Shown: positions 1-6,498 of the stretch, one piece after another
How the letters are laid out: every line of letters starts with the position of its first letter
Position numbering within the stretch: position 1 is the first letter of the stretch
Assembly: GCA_035546355.1 (NCBI GenBank)
Contig: DATKEH010000252.1
Span: 1-26,174, forward strand
Length of the DNA stretch: 26,174 bases
From: DATKEH01 sp035546355
Lineage (GTDB): Bacteria > Acidobacteriota > Thermoanaerobaculia > Multivoradales > JAIOJS01
Reading direction: 5' to 3'
Notes under the pieces: generated by a model
What the model was told of the DNA's origin: nothing
Database searches by the model: none
Seen by the model: the letters and a program-made list of their open reading frames with translations, nothing else
Position numbers and translations under genes: made by a program

Positions 1-226
1 ACACCACCGGCGCGGAGAGGAAGTCCAGCGACAGATCGAGCAGGTCGAGGATCACCACCAGGCCGAGGGGGACGGCGCGCAGGGTGGTCCAGAAGTCGGC
101 GCCGCGGGGGATCCGCAGGCGGCGCAGCTTGCGGTAGAGCACGGCGAGCAGCACCAGCGCGGTGAGCAGGGCGATCCCCGCCATCGCCGCCAACAGGAGC
201 AGGAGGTTGCGCAGCCCCTCGTCCAC
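1..226 (-). CDS. Small integral membrane protein, N-terminal part (runs off window)
   Basis: The reading frame starts at a GTG (complement of 224-226) and stays open to the window edge, giving about 75 residues. The start reads VDEGLRNLLLLLAAMAGIALL. One long hydrophobic helix is followed by a basic stretch (YRKLRRLRIPRG) and then a second hydrophobic segment (TLRAVPLGLVVILDLLDLSL). This fits a polytopic inner-membrane protein with the basic loop in the cytoplasm. I do not recognise the family. The start is supported by a TAGACT hexamer ending 6 nt upstream, so the message may be leaderless. It follows the thioesterase gene in the same direction after a 30-nt gap. Confidence 0.6.
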   Translation of the reverse strand, partial: MDEGLRNLLLLLAAMAGIALLTALVLLAVLYRKLRRLRIPRGADFWTTLRAVPLGLVVILDLLDLSLDFLSAPVV

Positions 227-232
227 GGCCCG

Positions 233-238
233 AGTCTA
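233..238 (-). promoter_or_regulatory. -10-like TAGACT before the membrane protein gene
   Basis: TAGACT on the minus strand ends 6 nt before the GTG start at 226. No Shine-Dalgarno is present between them. It is one member of the recurrent TAnnnT-to-start pattern in this window. I see no convincing -35 box. Confidence 0.4.
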
Positions 239-256
239 CGCGCAACGAGGGTGTCG

Positions 257-697
257 TCAGTGCAGCTCCCCCGCTTCGGCCGCCACCCGCGCCTGGTACT
301 CGGCCAGCGCGCCGCGCAGCCAGTCGGGGATCTCGCGCTTGGCGAAGGTGTCCATGTCCAGGCATACCGTCACCTGGATGGCCTCGGCGGCGAGGCTGCC
401 GTCCTGCTTCCACACCGCGTACTTCCAGGTGATCGAGGTACTGCCGAGCTCGACGCCCCGCACCTCCACCTCGATCTCGTCGCCGAAGCGCAGCGGCTGG
501 CGGAAGTCGATCTCCAGGCGCACGCTGGGAAAGCCCACCCGCCGCTCGTCGATCACCCGGTGGTAGGCCATCCCAAGCTCCTGGCGGAAGAACTCCTCGA
601 GCGCGACGTGGAAATAGTGCAGGAAGCGCGGGTAGTAGACGATGCCGGCGTGGTCGATGTCGCCGAAGCGGACCTTCAGGTGGGCGCGGAAGGGCAC
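257..697 (-). CDS. Acyl-CoA thioesterase, 4-hydroxybenzoyl-CoA thioesterase (hot-dog) family
   Basis: This 146-residue single-domain hot-dog protein is the usual size for the YbgC/FadM/4HBT group, which hydrolyses acyl-CoA thioesters in the cytoplasm. The N-terminus carries the family signature around the catalytic aspartate: RFGDIDHAGIVYYPRFLHYF at residues 10-29, with Asp15 the expected nucleophile or general base. The helix LEEFFRQELGM and the strand region VRLEIDFRQPLRFGDEIEVE follow in the normal order. The start is GTG at 697, just before the conserved first strand, and a TAAGCT hexamer ends 6 nt upstream. The acyl substrate cannot be told from sequence. It is divergent from the alpha/beta hydrolase gene and upstream of the membrane protein gene. 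Confidence 0.9.
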   Translation of the reverse strand: MPFRAHLKVRFGDIDHAGIVYYPRFLHYFHVALEEFFRQELGMAYHRVIDERRVGFPSVRLEIDFRQPLRFGDEIEVEVRGVELGSTSITWKYAVWKQDGSLAAEAIQVTVCLDMDTFAKREIPDWLRGALAEYQARVAAEAGELH

Positions 698-703
698 GGC
701 CGG

Positions 704-709
704 AGCTTA
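704..709 (-). promoter_or_regulatory. -10-like TAAGCT before the thioesterase gene
   Basis: TAAGCT on the minus strand lies 6 nt before the GTG at 697, with no Shine-Dalgarno. This suggests a leaderless message. Confidence 0.4.
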
Positions 710-781
710 CGGCATGATGGCCGCCCAGCGACCCGAGAAGCGCCGGCGCAAGGGTCACCCTGGGCCGATGGCGCGCAGGAC

Positions 782-811
782 GGTCGTAGGGGCGGGGCTC
801 CGCCCCCGCCC
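782..811 (+). repeat. GGTCGTAGGGGC hairpin repeat, single unit
   Basis: The unit begins GGTCGTAG and continues into a hairpin with 8-bp arms (790-797 with 804-811) and loop CTCCGC. The same GGTCGTAGGGGC head recurs at 19186 and 22527, and inverted copies of the CCCCTACGAC end occur beside those. It lies in the divergent gap between the thioesterase and hydrolase genes. It looks like a REP/BIME-type interspersed palindrome rather than a terminator, because no T-tract follows. Confidence 0.7.
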
Positions 812-822
812 GGGACGGCGCA

Positions 823-828
823 TACAAT
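823..828 (+). promoter_or_regulatory. -10-like TACAAT before the alpha/beta hydrolase gene
   Basis: TACAAT matches the sigma70 -10 consensus closely and ends 7 nt before the ATG at 836. The alternative ATG at 827 would overlap the hexamer, which argues for the start at 836. Confidence 0.5.
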
Positions 829-835
829 GCGGTCA

Positions 836-1873
836 ATGTGCGAGCCGCCGCGCCCACCGCCGCCGCCGCGCCGGCCGCGCTCCGTGCGGCGCGCAGGCCG
901 CCGCCGCGGCTGGAAGCCGCTGCTGGCCCTCGCCGGTCTCGGGGTCGCGGCGGCGGCGGCGGTGGTGCTGACGCGACGCGGCCGCACCGGGATGGCGGCG
1001 CCCGGGGCCGAGCCGGGGGCGCCCGGTGTCGAGCCGGCAGCCGCTGACCCGGCGGAGGCCCTCGCCCCGCCGCCATCCCCTTCCGCGCTGCGCGAGTCCT
1101 GGATCGCCGGCCCCGCCGGCACGCTCTTCCTGCGCGAGGTCGACGGCCCCGGCCTGCCGGTGGTGCTGGTGCACGGCCTCGCCGGCAGCGGTCGCCTGTG
1201 GGGGGCGCAGCTCGCCTGGCTCGCCGGGCGCCACCACGCGGTGGCCCTCGACCTGCGCGGCCACGGCCGCTCCGATCCCTCGGTCGGCGGCGAGTACGAC
1301 GTGGCCGACTACGCCGCCGACCTGGCGGCGGCGGCGGACGCGCTGGCGCTGCGGCGCTTCCTGCTCGTCGGGCACAGCCTGGGGGCGGCGGCGGCGGTCG
1401 AGTACGCGGCGCATCATCGCGCCCGGGTGGCCGGCCTGCTCCTGGTCGACCCGCCCGGCGACTCCACCCGCCTGCCCCGCGGCCGGGTCGAGGAGCTGGT
1501 GGCCACCGTCGCGCGCGACCCGCAGGGCGAGGTCGAGTTCCACTACCGCCAGCTGCTGCTGGGCTCGACCCCCGAGACCGCGCAGGCGGTGCTCGACGAG
1601 CTGGCCGCGACCGGCGGCGAGGTGCTGGCCCCGAGCCTGGAGGCGGTGATGGGCTGGGAGCCGCTGGCGCCGCTGCGCCGTTATCAGGGGCCCCGGCTGT
1701 GCCTGCTGTCGCTGCTCAACGACGCGCCGGAGAGCCTGGCCCGGCTGGCGCCCGAGCTGCCGGCGCGCACCGTCCGTGAGGGCAGCCACTGGCTGATGCT
1801 CGACCGCCCGCAGGCGGTGCACCAGGCGCTGTCGAGACTGCTCGATCAGGCCGCTGGGGCGGGCCCGGGGTGA
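836..1873 (+). CDS. Membrane-anchored alpha/beta hydrolase
   Basis: This 345-residue protein has three parts. The N-terminus is very Pro/Arg-rich and cytoplasmic. A single hydrophobic helix follows at about residues 25-42 (LLALAGLGVAAAAAVVL), then a Pro/Ala/Glu linker to about residue 80. The rest is a complete alpha/beta hydrolase domain. The oxyanion region is VVLVHGLAGSGRLW. The nucleophile elbow GHSLGAAAA places the catalytic serine at residue 181. The catalytic histidine is in GSHWLMLDRP near the C-terminus, and the acid may be the Asp in LLNDAPE. The substrate is unknown (esterase, lipase or haloperoxidase-like). The open frame extends much further upstream, but that part is antisense to the thioesterase gene and does not look coding. 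The stop overlaps the MoxR start as GTGA. Confidence 0.85.
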   Translation: MCEPPRPPPPPRRPRSVRRAGRRRGWKPLLALAGLGVAAAAAVVLTRRGRTGMAAPGAEPGAPGVEPAAADPAEALAPPPSPSALRESWIAGPAGTLFLREVDGPGLPVVLVHGLAGSGRLWGAQLAWLAGRHHAVALDLRGHGRSDPSVGGEYDVADYAADLAAAADALALRRFLLVGHSLGAAAAVEYAAHHRARVAGLLLVDPPGDSTRLPRGRVEELVATVARDPQGEVEFHYRQLLLGSTPETAQAVLDELAATGGEVLAPSLEAVMGWEPLAPLRRYQGPRLCLLSLLNDAPESLARLAPELPARTVREGSHWLMLDRPQAVHQALSRLLDQAAGAGPG

Positions 1874-2709
1874 GCGGTCCCGTCCCCCACACCGTCGGCG
1901 GTGTGACGCTGTGGCTGTCGACTCCGGTGGAGGAGGTGCCGCCGTGGGTGGGGCAGGAGGAGGTGCTGCTGCAGCTGCTGGCGGCGTGGGTGACCATCGA
2001 CGAGGCCGACGTCCCCCTCAACCCGCGCCTGCTGGGCAAGCCCGGCGTGGGCAAGACCACCCTGGCCTGCGCCGCCGCGCGCCGCCTCGGCCTGCCCATC
2101 TTCATGATGCAGGCCACCATGGACACCCGCCCGGAAGACCTGGTGGTGTCGCCGGTGCTGGCGCCCGACGGCGGGGTGCGCTACATGGCCTCGCCGCTGG
2201 TCTCGGCCATGGTCCGCGGCGGCGCCCTGATCCTCGACGAGGGCAATCGGATGAGCGAGAAGTCGTGGGCCTCGCTGGCGCCGCTGCTCGACCACCGCCG
2301 CTACGTCGAGAGCACGGTGGCGGGGGTGAAGATCGCCGCCTCGCCGGAGTTCCGCTTCGTCACCACCATGAACCAGGACGCCTCGACCTACGAGCTGCCC
2401 GAGTACGTGCACTCGCGGCTGATGCCGCAGATCCACGTCGACTTCCCCGAGGAGGACGAGGAGCGGGAGATCCTGCGCGCGCAGGTGCCATTCGCCAGGC
2501 GGGAGGTGATCGACTACGTCGTGCGCTTCCTCCGTCGCGCCCACGACGCCGACCTGCGCTTCACCGTGCGCGACGGCATCAACCTGGTGCGCTACGCCAT
2601 GAAGCGGCTCGAGCGCGGCGAGGCCGCCGACGCCCGCGACGCGGTGGTGCAGGCGCTGCGGCTGTCGATGGGGCCCGAGGAGAAGGACGTCACCCTCGAG
2701 CTGCTGTGA
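1870..2709 (+). CDS. MoxR-family AAA+ ATPase
   Basis: This 279-residue AAA+ protein has Walker A GKPGVGKTT at residues 56-64 and Walker B ALILDEGNR with D123/E124. The LDE-x-NR form is characteristic of the MoxR/NorQ/CbbQ clade. A sensor-1 region (FVTTMNQDASTYELPEYVHSR) follows, then a small helical lid (RFTVRDGINLVRYAMKRLE). MoxR ATPases act as chaperones that insert cofactors or remodel a partner, normally a VWA-domain protein. The start is a GTG overlapping the stop of the hydrolase, and the stop overlaps the next GTG in the same way, so translation is probably coupled. No VWA gene is present nearby, so the next gene is the likely partner. Confidence 0.92.
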   Translation: MSGPVPHTVGGVTLWLSTPVEEVPPWVGQEEVLLQLLAAWVTIDEADVPLNPRLLGKPGVGKTTLACAAARRLGLPIFMMQATMDTRPEDLVVSPVLAPDGGVRYMASPLVSAMVRGGALILDEGNRMSEKSWASLAPLLDHRRYVESTVAGVKIAASPEFRFVTTMNQDASTYELPEYVHSRLMPQIHVDFPEEDEEREILRAQVPFARREVIDYVVRFLRRAHDADLRFTVRDGINLVRYAMKRLERGEAADARDAVVQALRLSMGPEEKDVTLELL

Positions 2710-4691
2710 GCCGCCGCGACGCCCTGCCCGTCCCCTGGGAAGCCGCCCCGGGCACCTTCCTCCTGCCCATCGCCCACGACCGCCTCGACGTCGCCCCGCT
2801 GGTGCGCCAGGCGCTCACCGCCGTCGATCCGGCGGCGGTTGCCGTCGAGCTGCCCACCACGCTCGCCGCCGCCGCCGAGGCGGCGGTCGCAAGGCTGCCG
2901 CGCATCTCGCTGATCGTCTCCGAGGAGCCCGACGAGGACGCGCTGGTGTGGGTGGTGGCGCCGGGCGACCCGCTGGCGGAGGCCCTGCGCTGGGCGCTCG
3001 AGCACGGTCGCCGGCGCTTCTACGTCGATCCCGACGTGCGCTATCGCGAGCGCCACCGCGACCCGCTGCCCGACCCCTGGGCGGCCTGGGAGCTGGGCGA
3101 CGAGTACTTGCGGCTGCTCGCGGCGGCGGCGGGCGCCGGTCCCGGCGGCGAGGAGGACCTGCTGCGCGAGGCGGGGATGGCGCACCACCTGCAGGGTGCG
3201 CGGAGGGAGGTGGGAGAGGGGGTGATCCTCGCCCTGCTCGGCGCCGCCCACGTGCGGCGGGTGGGGGAGCGCCTCGCGGCGCCGACCGCCATCCCGCTGG
3301 CCCGCAGGCAGCGCCAGGAGGTGAGCGTGTTGCACCTCCACCCCGAGAGCCTGAGCGGCCTCCTCCTCGACCCGCCGCTCGCCCATGCCTGTTGGGAGCT
3401 GCTGCGAGGCGGCGAGCTGCCCGCGACGAGCGAGCTGGGCGCGGCGGTGGCGCGGCGCATCTCGCTGGTGCGCGGCGGCCTGCGGCTGTTCAGCCGCCAG
3501 ACCGTGGAGGCGCCGGAGCGGCGCCGGCGCCTGGTGTCCTGGGCAGCCCGCCAGGCGGCTCGGCAAACGCAGGGCGGGGTGCTGGCGCCCGACCGCCGCC
3601 GCCTGGCGAGCGCGGTGTGGGAGGCCGGCGTAGCCAACCACGACGAGCACGCCCGGGAAGCGCTGGCGCCCTGGCAGCGGCGGGTGTTCTTCGACTTCGC
3701 GCGGCGCCACGCCCGGGTGCAGGGCCTGCTGGTGCCGGGGCTGTTCGAATGGGTGGTGGCGGCGCGCGGGGTGGCCGACGACAACTTCGCCTGGGAGGTG
3801 TTCTCGGTCGCCCGCACCTACCCCTGGCAGGAGGAGGAGGCCGAGCTGCCGACGGTGCGGGTAGACGGCGACGAGCTCGACCTCGGCACCCGCCGCGTGC
3901 GCTTCCGCCGCCGCTTCTTCCGCGTCAAGCAGCGGCCGGTGCGGGTGCCGGTGCGCGAGCGGGCCGAGACCGACGACCCGCTGGAGTGGCTGGCCGGCTT
4001 CGACGGCGGCCTCTGCTCCCATCCGCCGGAGGACGTCGAGGTCGAGGGGTACGGCCGCTACCTGCAGCAGAAGGCGATTTCGATCCTCTCCGCCGAGCGG
4101 CGGCGCAGCCAGCCCTTCGTCGCCGGCATGCTCGACGGGCTCGACATCCGCGAGACCCTGCGCCACTGGCACGACGGGCAGGTGTGGGTCGAGGAGCGCG
4201 GCCGCGTTCCGGGGGACGCCGGCTCGGTAGTGGTGATCTTCGACCGCGACGACGAAGGTTCCCGCTACCCCTTCCTGATGACCTGGCTCGGCGAGCACGA
4301 CCAGGAGTCGGACATGGCCTTCTACAGCACCGACCCCGCCGACCAGATCGTCGGCCCCGGCATCGTCCGCGCCACCTACGGCGGTTTCCTGCTCACCATG
4401 CCGCCGGGGCGCCTCGCCGACGTCTGGCAGGACCCGGACTACCAGGGCCTCGGCGGCAAGCCCGAGGTGCTGCTCGCCGCCGCCATCGACTACAGCGAAG
4501 AGCCCATCGTCGTCCACGTCGGCCGCACGCCCCCGGCCGAGACGCTGCGCCGCCACGCCGCCGCCCAGGGCAAGCGGATCGTCCACATCCCCCTCGGCTC
4601 CCTCTCCCAGGGGACCCTGCGCAAGCTGCGCGTCGTGCACCTGCTGGCCGGGAGGGACAAGCGCGAGATCGCGGAGCGCTACGTGTGGTGA
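2706..4691 (+). CDS. MoxR-linked protein of unknown function, ChaN/TraB-like N-terminus
   Basis: This 661-residue protein starts at GTG 2706, overlapping the MoxR stop. I do not recognise a named family with certainty. The first 200 residues resemble the ChaN/EreA/TraB fold. A strand ends in a histidine (FLLPIAHDRLDV), VAVELP follows, and further on come REAGMAHHLQGARREVG and the strand ILALLGAAHVRRV. That order of motifs is also seen in DUF5682-type proteins that accompany MoxR genes. The middle (about 200-490) is helical and rich in Arg, Trp and Glu. The C-terminal domain (about 495-661) has strands such as GSVVVIFDRDDE, a Trp/Tyr-rich segment (YPFLMTWLGEHDQESDMAFY) and PIVVHVGRTPP. No VWA MIDAS motif, transmembrane helix or signal peptide is visible. 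It probably works with the MoxR ATPase. The GC content matches the flanks, so it is long resident. Confidence 0.75.
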   Translation: MSRRDALPVPWEAAPGTFLLPIAHDRLDVAPLVRQALTAVDPAAVAVELPTTLAAAAEAAVARLPRISLIVSEEPDEDALVWVVAPGDPLAEALRWALEHGRRRFYVDPDVRYRERHRDPLPDPWAAWELGDEYLRLLAAAAGAGPGGEEDLLREAGMAHHLQGARREVGEGVILALLGAAHVRRVGERLAAPTAIPLARRQRQEVSVLHLHPESLSGLLLDPPLAHACWELLRGGELPATSELGAAVARRISLVRGGLRLFSRQTVEAPERRRRLVSWAARQAARQTQGGVLAPDRRRLASAVWEAGVANHDEHAREALAPWQRRVFFDFARRHARVQGLLVPGLFEWVVAARGVADDNFAWEVFSVARTYPWQEEEAELPTVRVDGDELDLGTRRVRFRRRFFRVKQRPVRVPVRERAETDDPLEWLAGFDGGLCSHPPEDVEVEGYGRYLQQKAISILSAERRRSQPFVAGMLDGLDIRETLRHWHDGQVWVEERGRVPGDAGSVVVIFDRDDEGSRYPFLMTWLGEHDQESDMAFYSTDPADQIVGPGIVRATYGGFLLTMPPGRLADVWQDPDYQGLGGKPEVLLAAAIDYSEEPIVVHVGRTPPAETLRRHAAAQGKRIVHIPLGSLSQGTLRKLRVVHLLAGRDKREIAERYVW

Positions 4692-4791
4692 GACTCGGAC
4701 CCGCGCCCGGAGCAGGAAAGCGCGAGAGCGTCGGATCGAGCGGTCGTACCTGATTGTTTCGCAGGTTTCCTGAATGGCTAATTATGAGGTT

Positions 4792-6372
4792 CTACTCGGT
4801 CAACGCTAGGCCGCCGCTCGGTTTTGGCCTCAGAATGTACCGCGCTTTCGGGTCTCTATCGAGGTTCCTCTTCTTGACGTGAATCAAAAGGTTCATCGCA
4901 ACTAACTTCTCAAGAGTCCTCTTGGCCGTCGTCCAAGTGCGGCCAGTGAGTCGTTGAAGATCGGTCACACCAATCTCGCCGTTTTCTGCAACATAGTTGA
5001 TGGCGCGTCGCTGATCCTGCGTCAGGGTCGCGAAAATGGTCTCTCCGATGAGTGACGCAGCGTCGGCATCTATCCAGACGCGCCTCTGTTTGATGTTGTT
5101 GCGCAAGATTACGCGCACGACTTGGCCGAAATCGCGTGTGGTCTGCCGGAACTCTGGCGTCGGTAGGCTCATAGCCTCCATCGATTCTCTAATGCGGCGC
5201 GTACCCTCGTGAGCACACTTCACAAATCGCAGATAATACATCGCGCTCATTAGATGTGGGTTGCGAGGGTTATGGGAGCGGTAGATATTCTCCGCCGTAA
5301 CGCCTGGCGGGAAGCCACCGGGGCTCTCGATTTCGAGTCTATCGTCGAACATCTTGATAAATATATTCATGTTTCTCAACATGTACGAGCGATGTACGCA
5401 TGCGTTGACCACGGCCTCATACCAGGCGGCCTTAGGGTATTCCGGTGAAACGAAGAACTTTCCGTCGGGGCCGAGACGCGCAAATTCCCGAAGTTGCTGT
5501 TCTACTATCTTCTCAGCCTCTACGATCTGGTATGGGATCGGACCTTCGATCGTAATGTCTTTTGTGGCATTGAAGCGCGCGCCGGTTCCCTCCACTTCAC
5601 CCTCGAACCGGAGAAACCGGATCTTGGCCCCGGGATAGTGTTTGCCGGGATCGTTTGCGAATATAAGTGCGCATGCCATATTAGGTCGAAAGCCGTCTCT
5701 GCTAGGCTCGCCGAGTCGACGAAGCTGAAGGACGTCCTTAAGCGTACACTGGCCCGAAGGGAACCGGCGAGTTTCATGGAACGCGGCCGAGAATTGCTCT
5801 AGGTACTCGATAGAGAAGTCTTCCGGGAAGGCATAGAGAGCGGGCTCCTGCTCGTGAGTCACCTGGCGCCTGTCTGCCTCGTGGTGACGCTCTTCGTCGG
5901 CAGTCAGCTTTTTTTTCGACTCACCGCTTCGGATGAAAGCAGCGCCGTTGGAAGTTCGCACTAAACGGTCTTGCCGGTAATGGACGCGGAAGAGCGTGAC
6001 GAAGTCTCTCGAGCCGTCTTGAAGACTGACGGGAACTCGCTTGCACTCAAGCCGTGCGTCCGGGCAGTAGATGTCGCCGGAGCGCTCCAGATTATTTCGC
6101 CTATCCGAGGTAAGCCTTGAGCAGCCGCTGAAGGTGCCGTCATTCTCCTGGCCTGCCACAATGAGTCCTCCGCTCGGCGTATTTGCCCACATACAGAGGT
6201 AGTCGCCGAGGGCTCGTGGCGTAATGCTCGCCGGCTTCCGCTCCAAGCGCCTGTCCTCGGAGAGCAGAAGGAGGAGCTTCTCAGAGGCAGCTTCGTAGAT
6301 GTCCGCCGGGGTGAGAAGCAGGAGATCCGTGGGGCTCGAATCGGGGAACAGGCCGAGCTGCTGATCGCTCAT
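4792..6372 (-). CDS. Schlafen/AlbA_2-type ATP-binding protein with RecG-like C-terminal domain
   Basis: This 526-residue cytoplasmic protein has an AlbA_2/Schlafen-type N-terminal domain. It reads ERKPASITPRALGDYLCMWA and then NTPSGGLIVAG, the equivalent of the usual E-K...ANT-GG pattern. The middle has AWYEAVVNACVHRSYM, MFDDRLEIESPGGFPPGV and HNPRNPHL. These are the signature blocks of the HATPase_c_4 domain once annotated as RecG-like helicase C-terminus. A winged-helix region closes the protein (LTQDQRRAINYVAENGEIG to about residue 510). Such proteins are predicted nucleic-acid-binding regulators or defence factors, and the biochemistry is unproven. Codon use is clearly AT-richer than in the neighbours, which suggests transfer. 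It lies downstream of the restriction gene in the same direction. TATACT ends 7 nt before the ATG. Confidence 0.88.
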   Translation of the reverse strand: MSDQQLGLFPDSSPTDLLLLTPADIYEAASEKLLLLLSEDRRLERKPASITPRALGDYLCMWANTPSGGLIVAGQENDGTFSGCSRLTSDRRNNLERSGDIYCPDARLECKRVPVSLQDGSRDFVTLFRVHYRQDRLVRTSNGAAFIRSGESKKKLTADEERHHEADRRQVTHEQEPALYAFPEDFSIEYLEQFSAAFHETRRFPSGQCTLKDVLQLRRLGEPSRDGFRPNMACALIFANDPGKHYPGAKIRFLRFEGEVEGTGARFNATKDITIEGPIPYQIVEAEKIVEQQLREFARLGPDGKFFVSPEYPKAAWYEAVVNACVHRSYMLRNMNIFIKMFDDRLEIESPGGFPPGVTAENIYRSHNPRNPHLMSAMYYLRFVKCAHEGTRRIRESMEAMSLPTPEFRQTTRDFGQVVRVILRNNIKQRRVWIDADAASLIGETIFATLTQDQRRAINYVAENGEIGVTDLQRLTGRTWTTAKRTLEKLVAMNLLIHVKKRNLDRDPKARYILRPKPSGGLALTE

Positions 6373-6379
6373 GCCCGGA

Positions 6380-6385
6380 AGTATA
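6380..6385 (-). promoter_or_regulatory. -10-like TATACT before the AlbA_2 gene
   Basis: TATACT on the minus strand is a near-consensus -10. It ends 7 nt before the ATG at 6372 with no Shine-Dalgarno between them. It sits inside the first copy of the GTATAGAGCA direct repeat. Confidence 0.5.
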
Positions 6386-6444
6386 GAGCAGGTTCGTAAG
6401 TCTCAGGGACGTAAAGGCCTGCTGACGCCATCGGGTATAGAGCA
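6381..6444 (+). repeat. Direct repeat GTATAGAGCA, two copies
   Basis: GTATAGAGCA occurs at 6381-6390 and 6435-6444, a 54-bp step. The first copy overlaps the probable -10 of the AlbA_2 gene. The second lies in the loop of an inverted repeat (CCATCGG at 6428-6434, CCGATGG at 6457-6463). The two copies could be tandem promoters or regulator half-sites for the AlbA_2 gene. Confidence 0.4.
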
Positions 6445-6498
6445 CCACCAGGAGAGCCGATGGGGCTGCTTCGGTGAGAAGAGCGGAATCGAGTCCAC

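Noticed and set aside
251..835. Upstream extension of the hydrolase reading frame
   Set aside because: It is antisense to the well-supported thioesterase and crosses an intergenic hairpin. The membrane helix and hydrolase domain are complete without it.
2592..4640. A 682-codon open frame on the minus strand
   Set aside because: It is antisense to the MoxR-linked gene, which has sensible domain motifs and coupled overlaps. The minus frame is low-complexity and motif-free.
4748..4766. ACCTG/CAGGT stem as a terminator between the convergent genes
   Set aside because: It has only five base pairs, a 9-nt loop and only three T residues after it. It is too weak to call.
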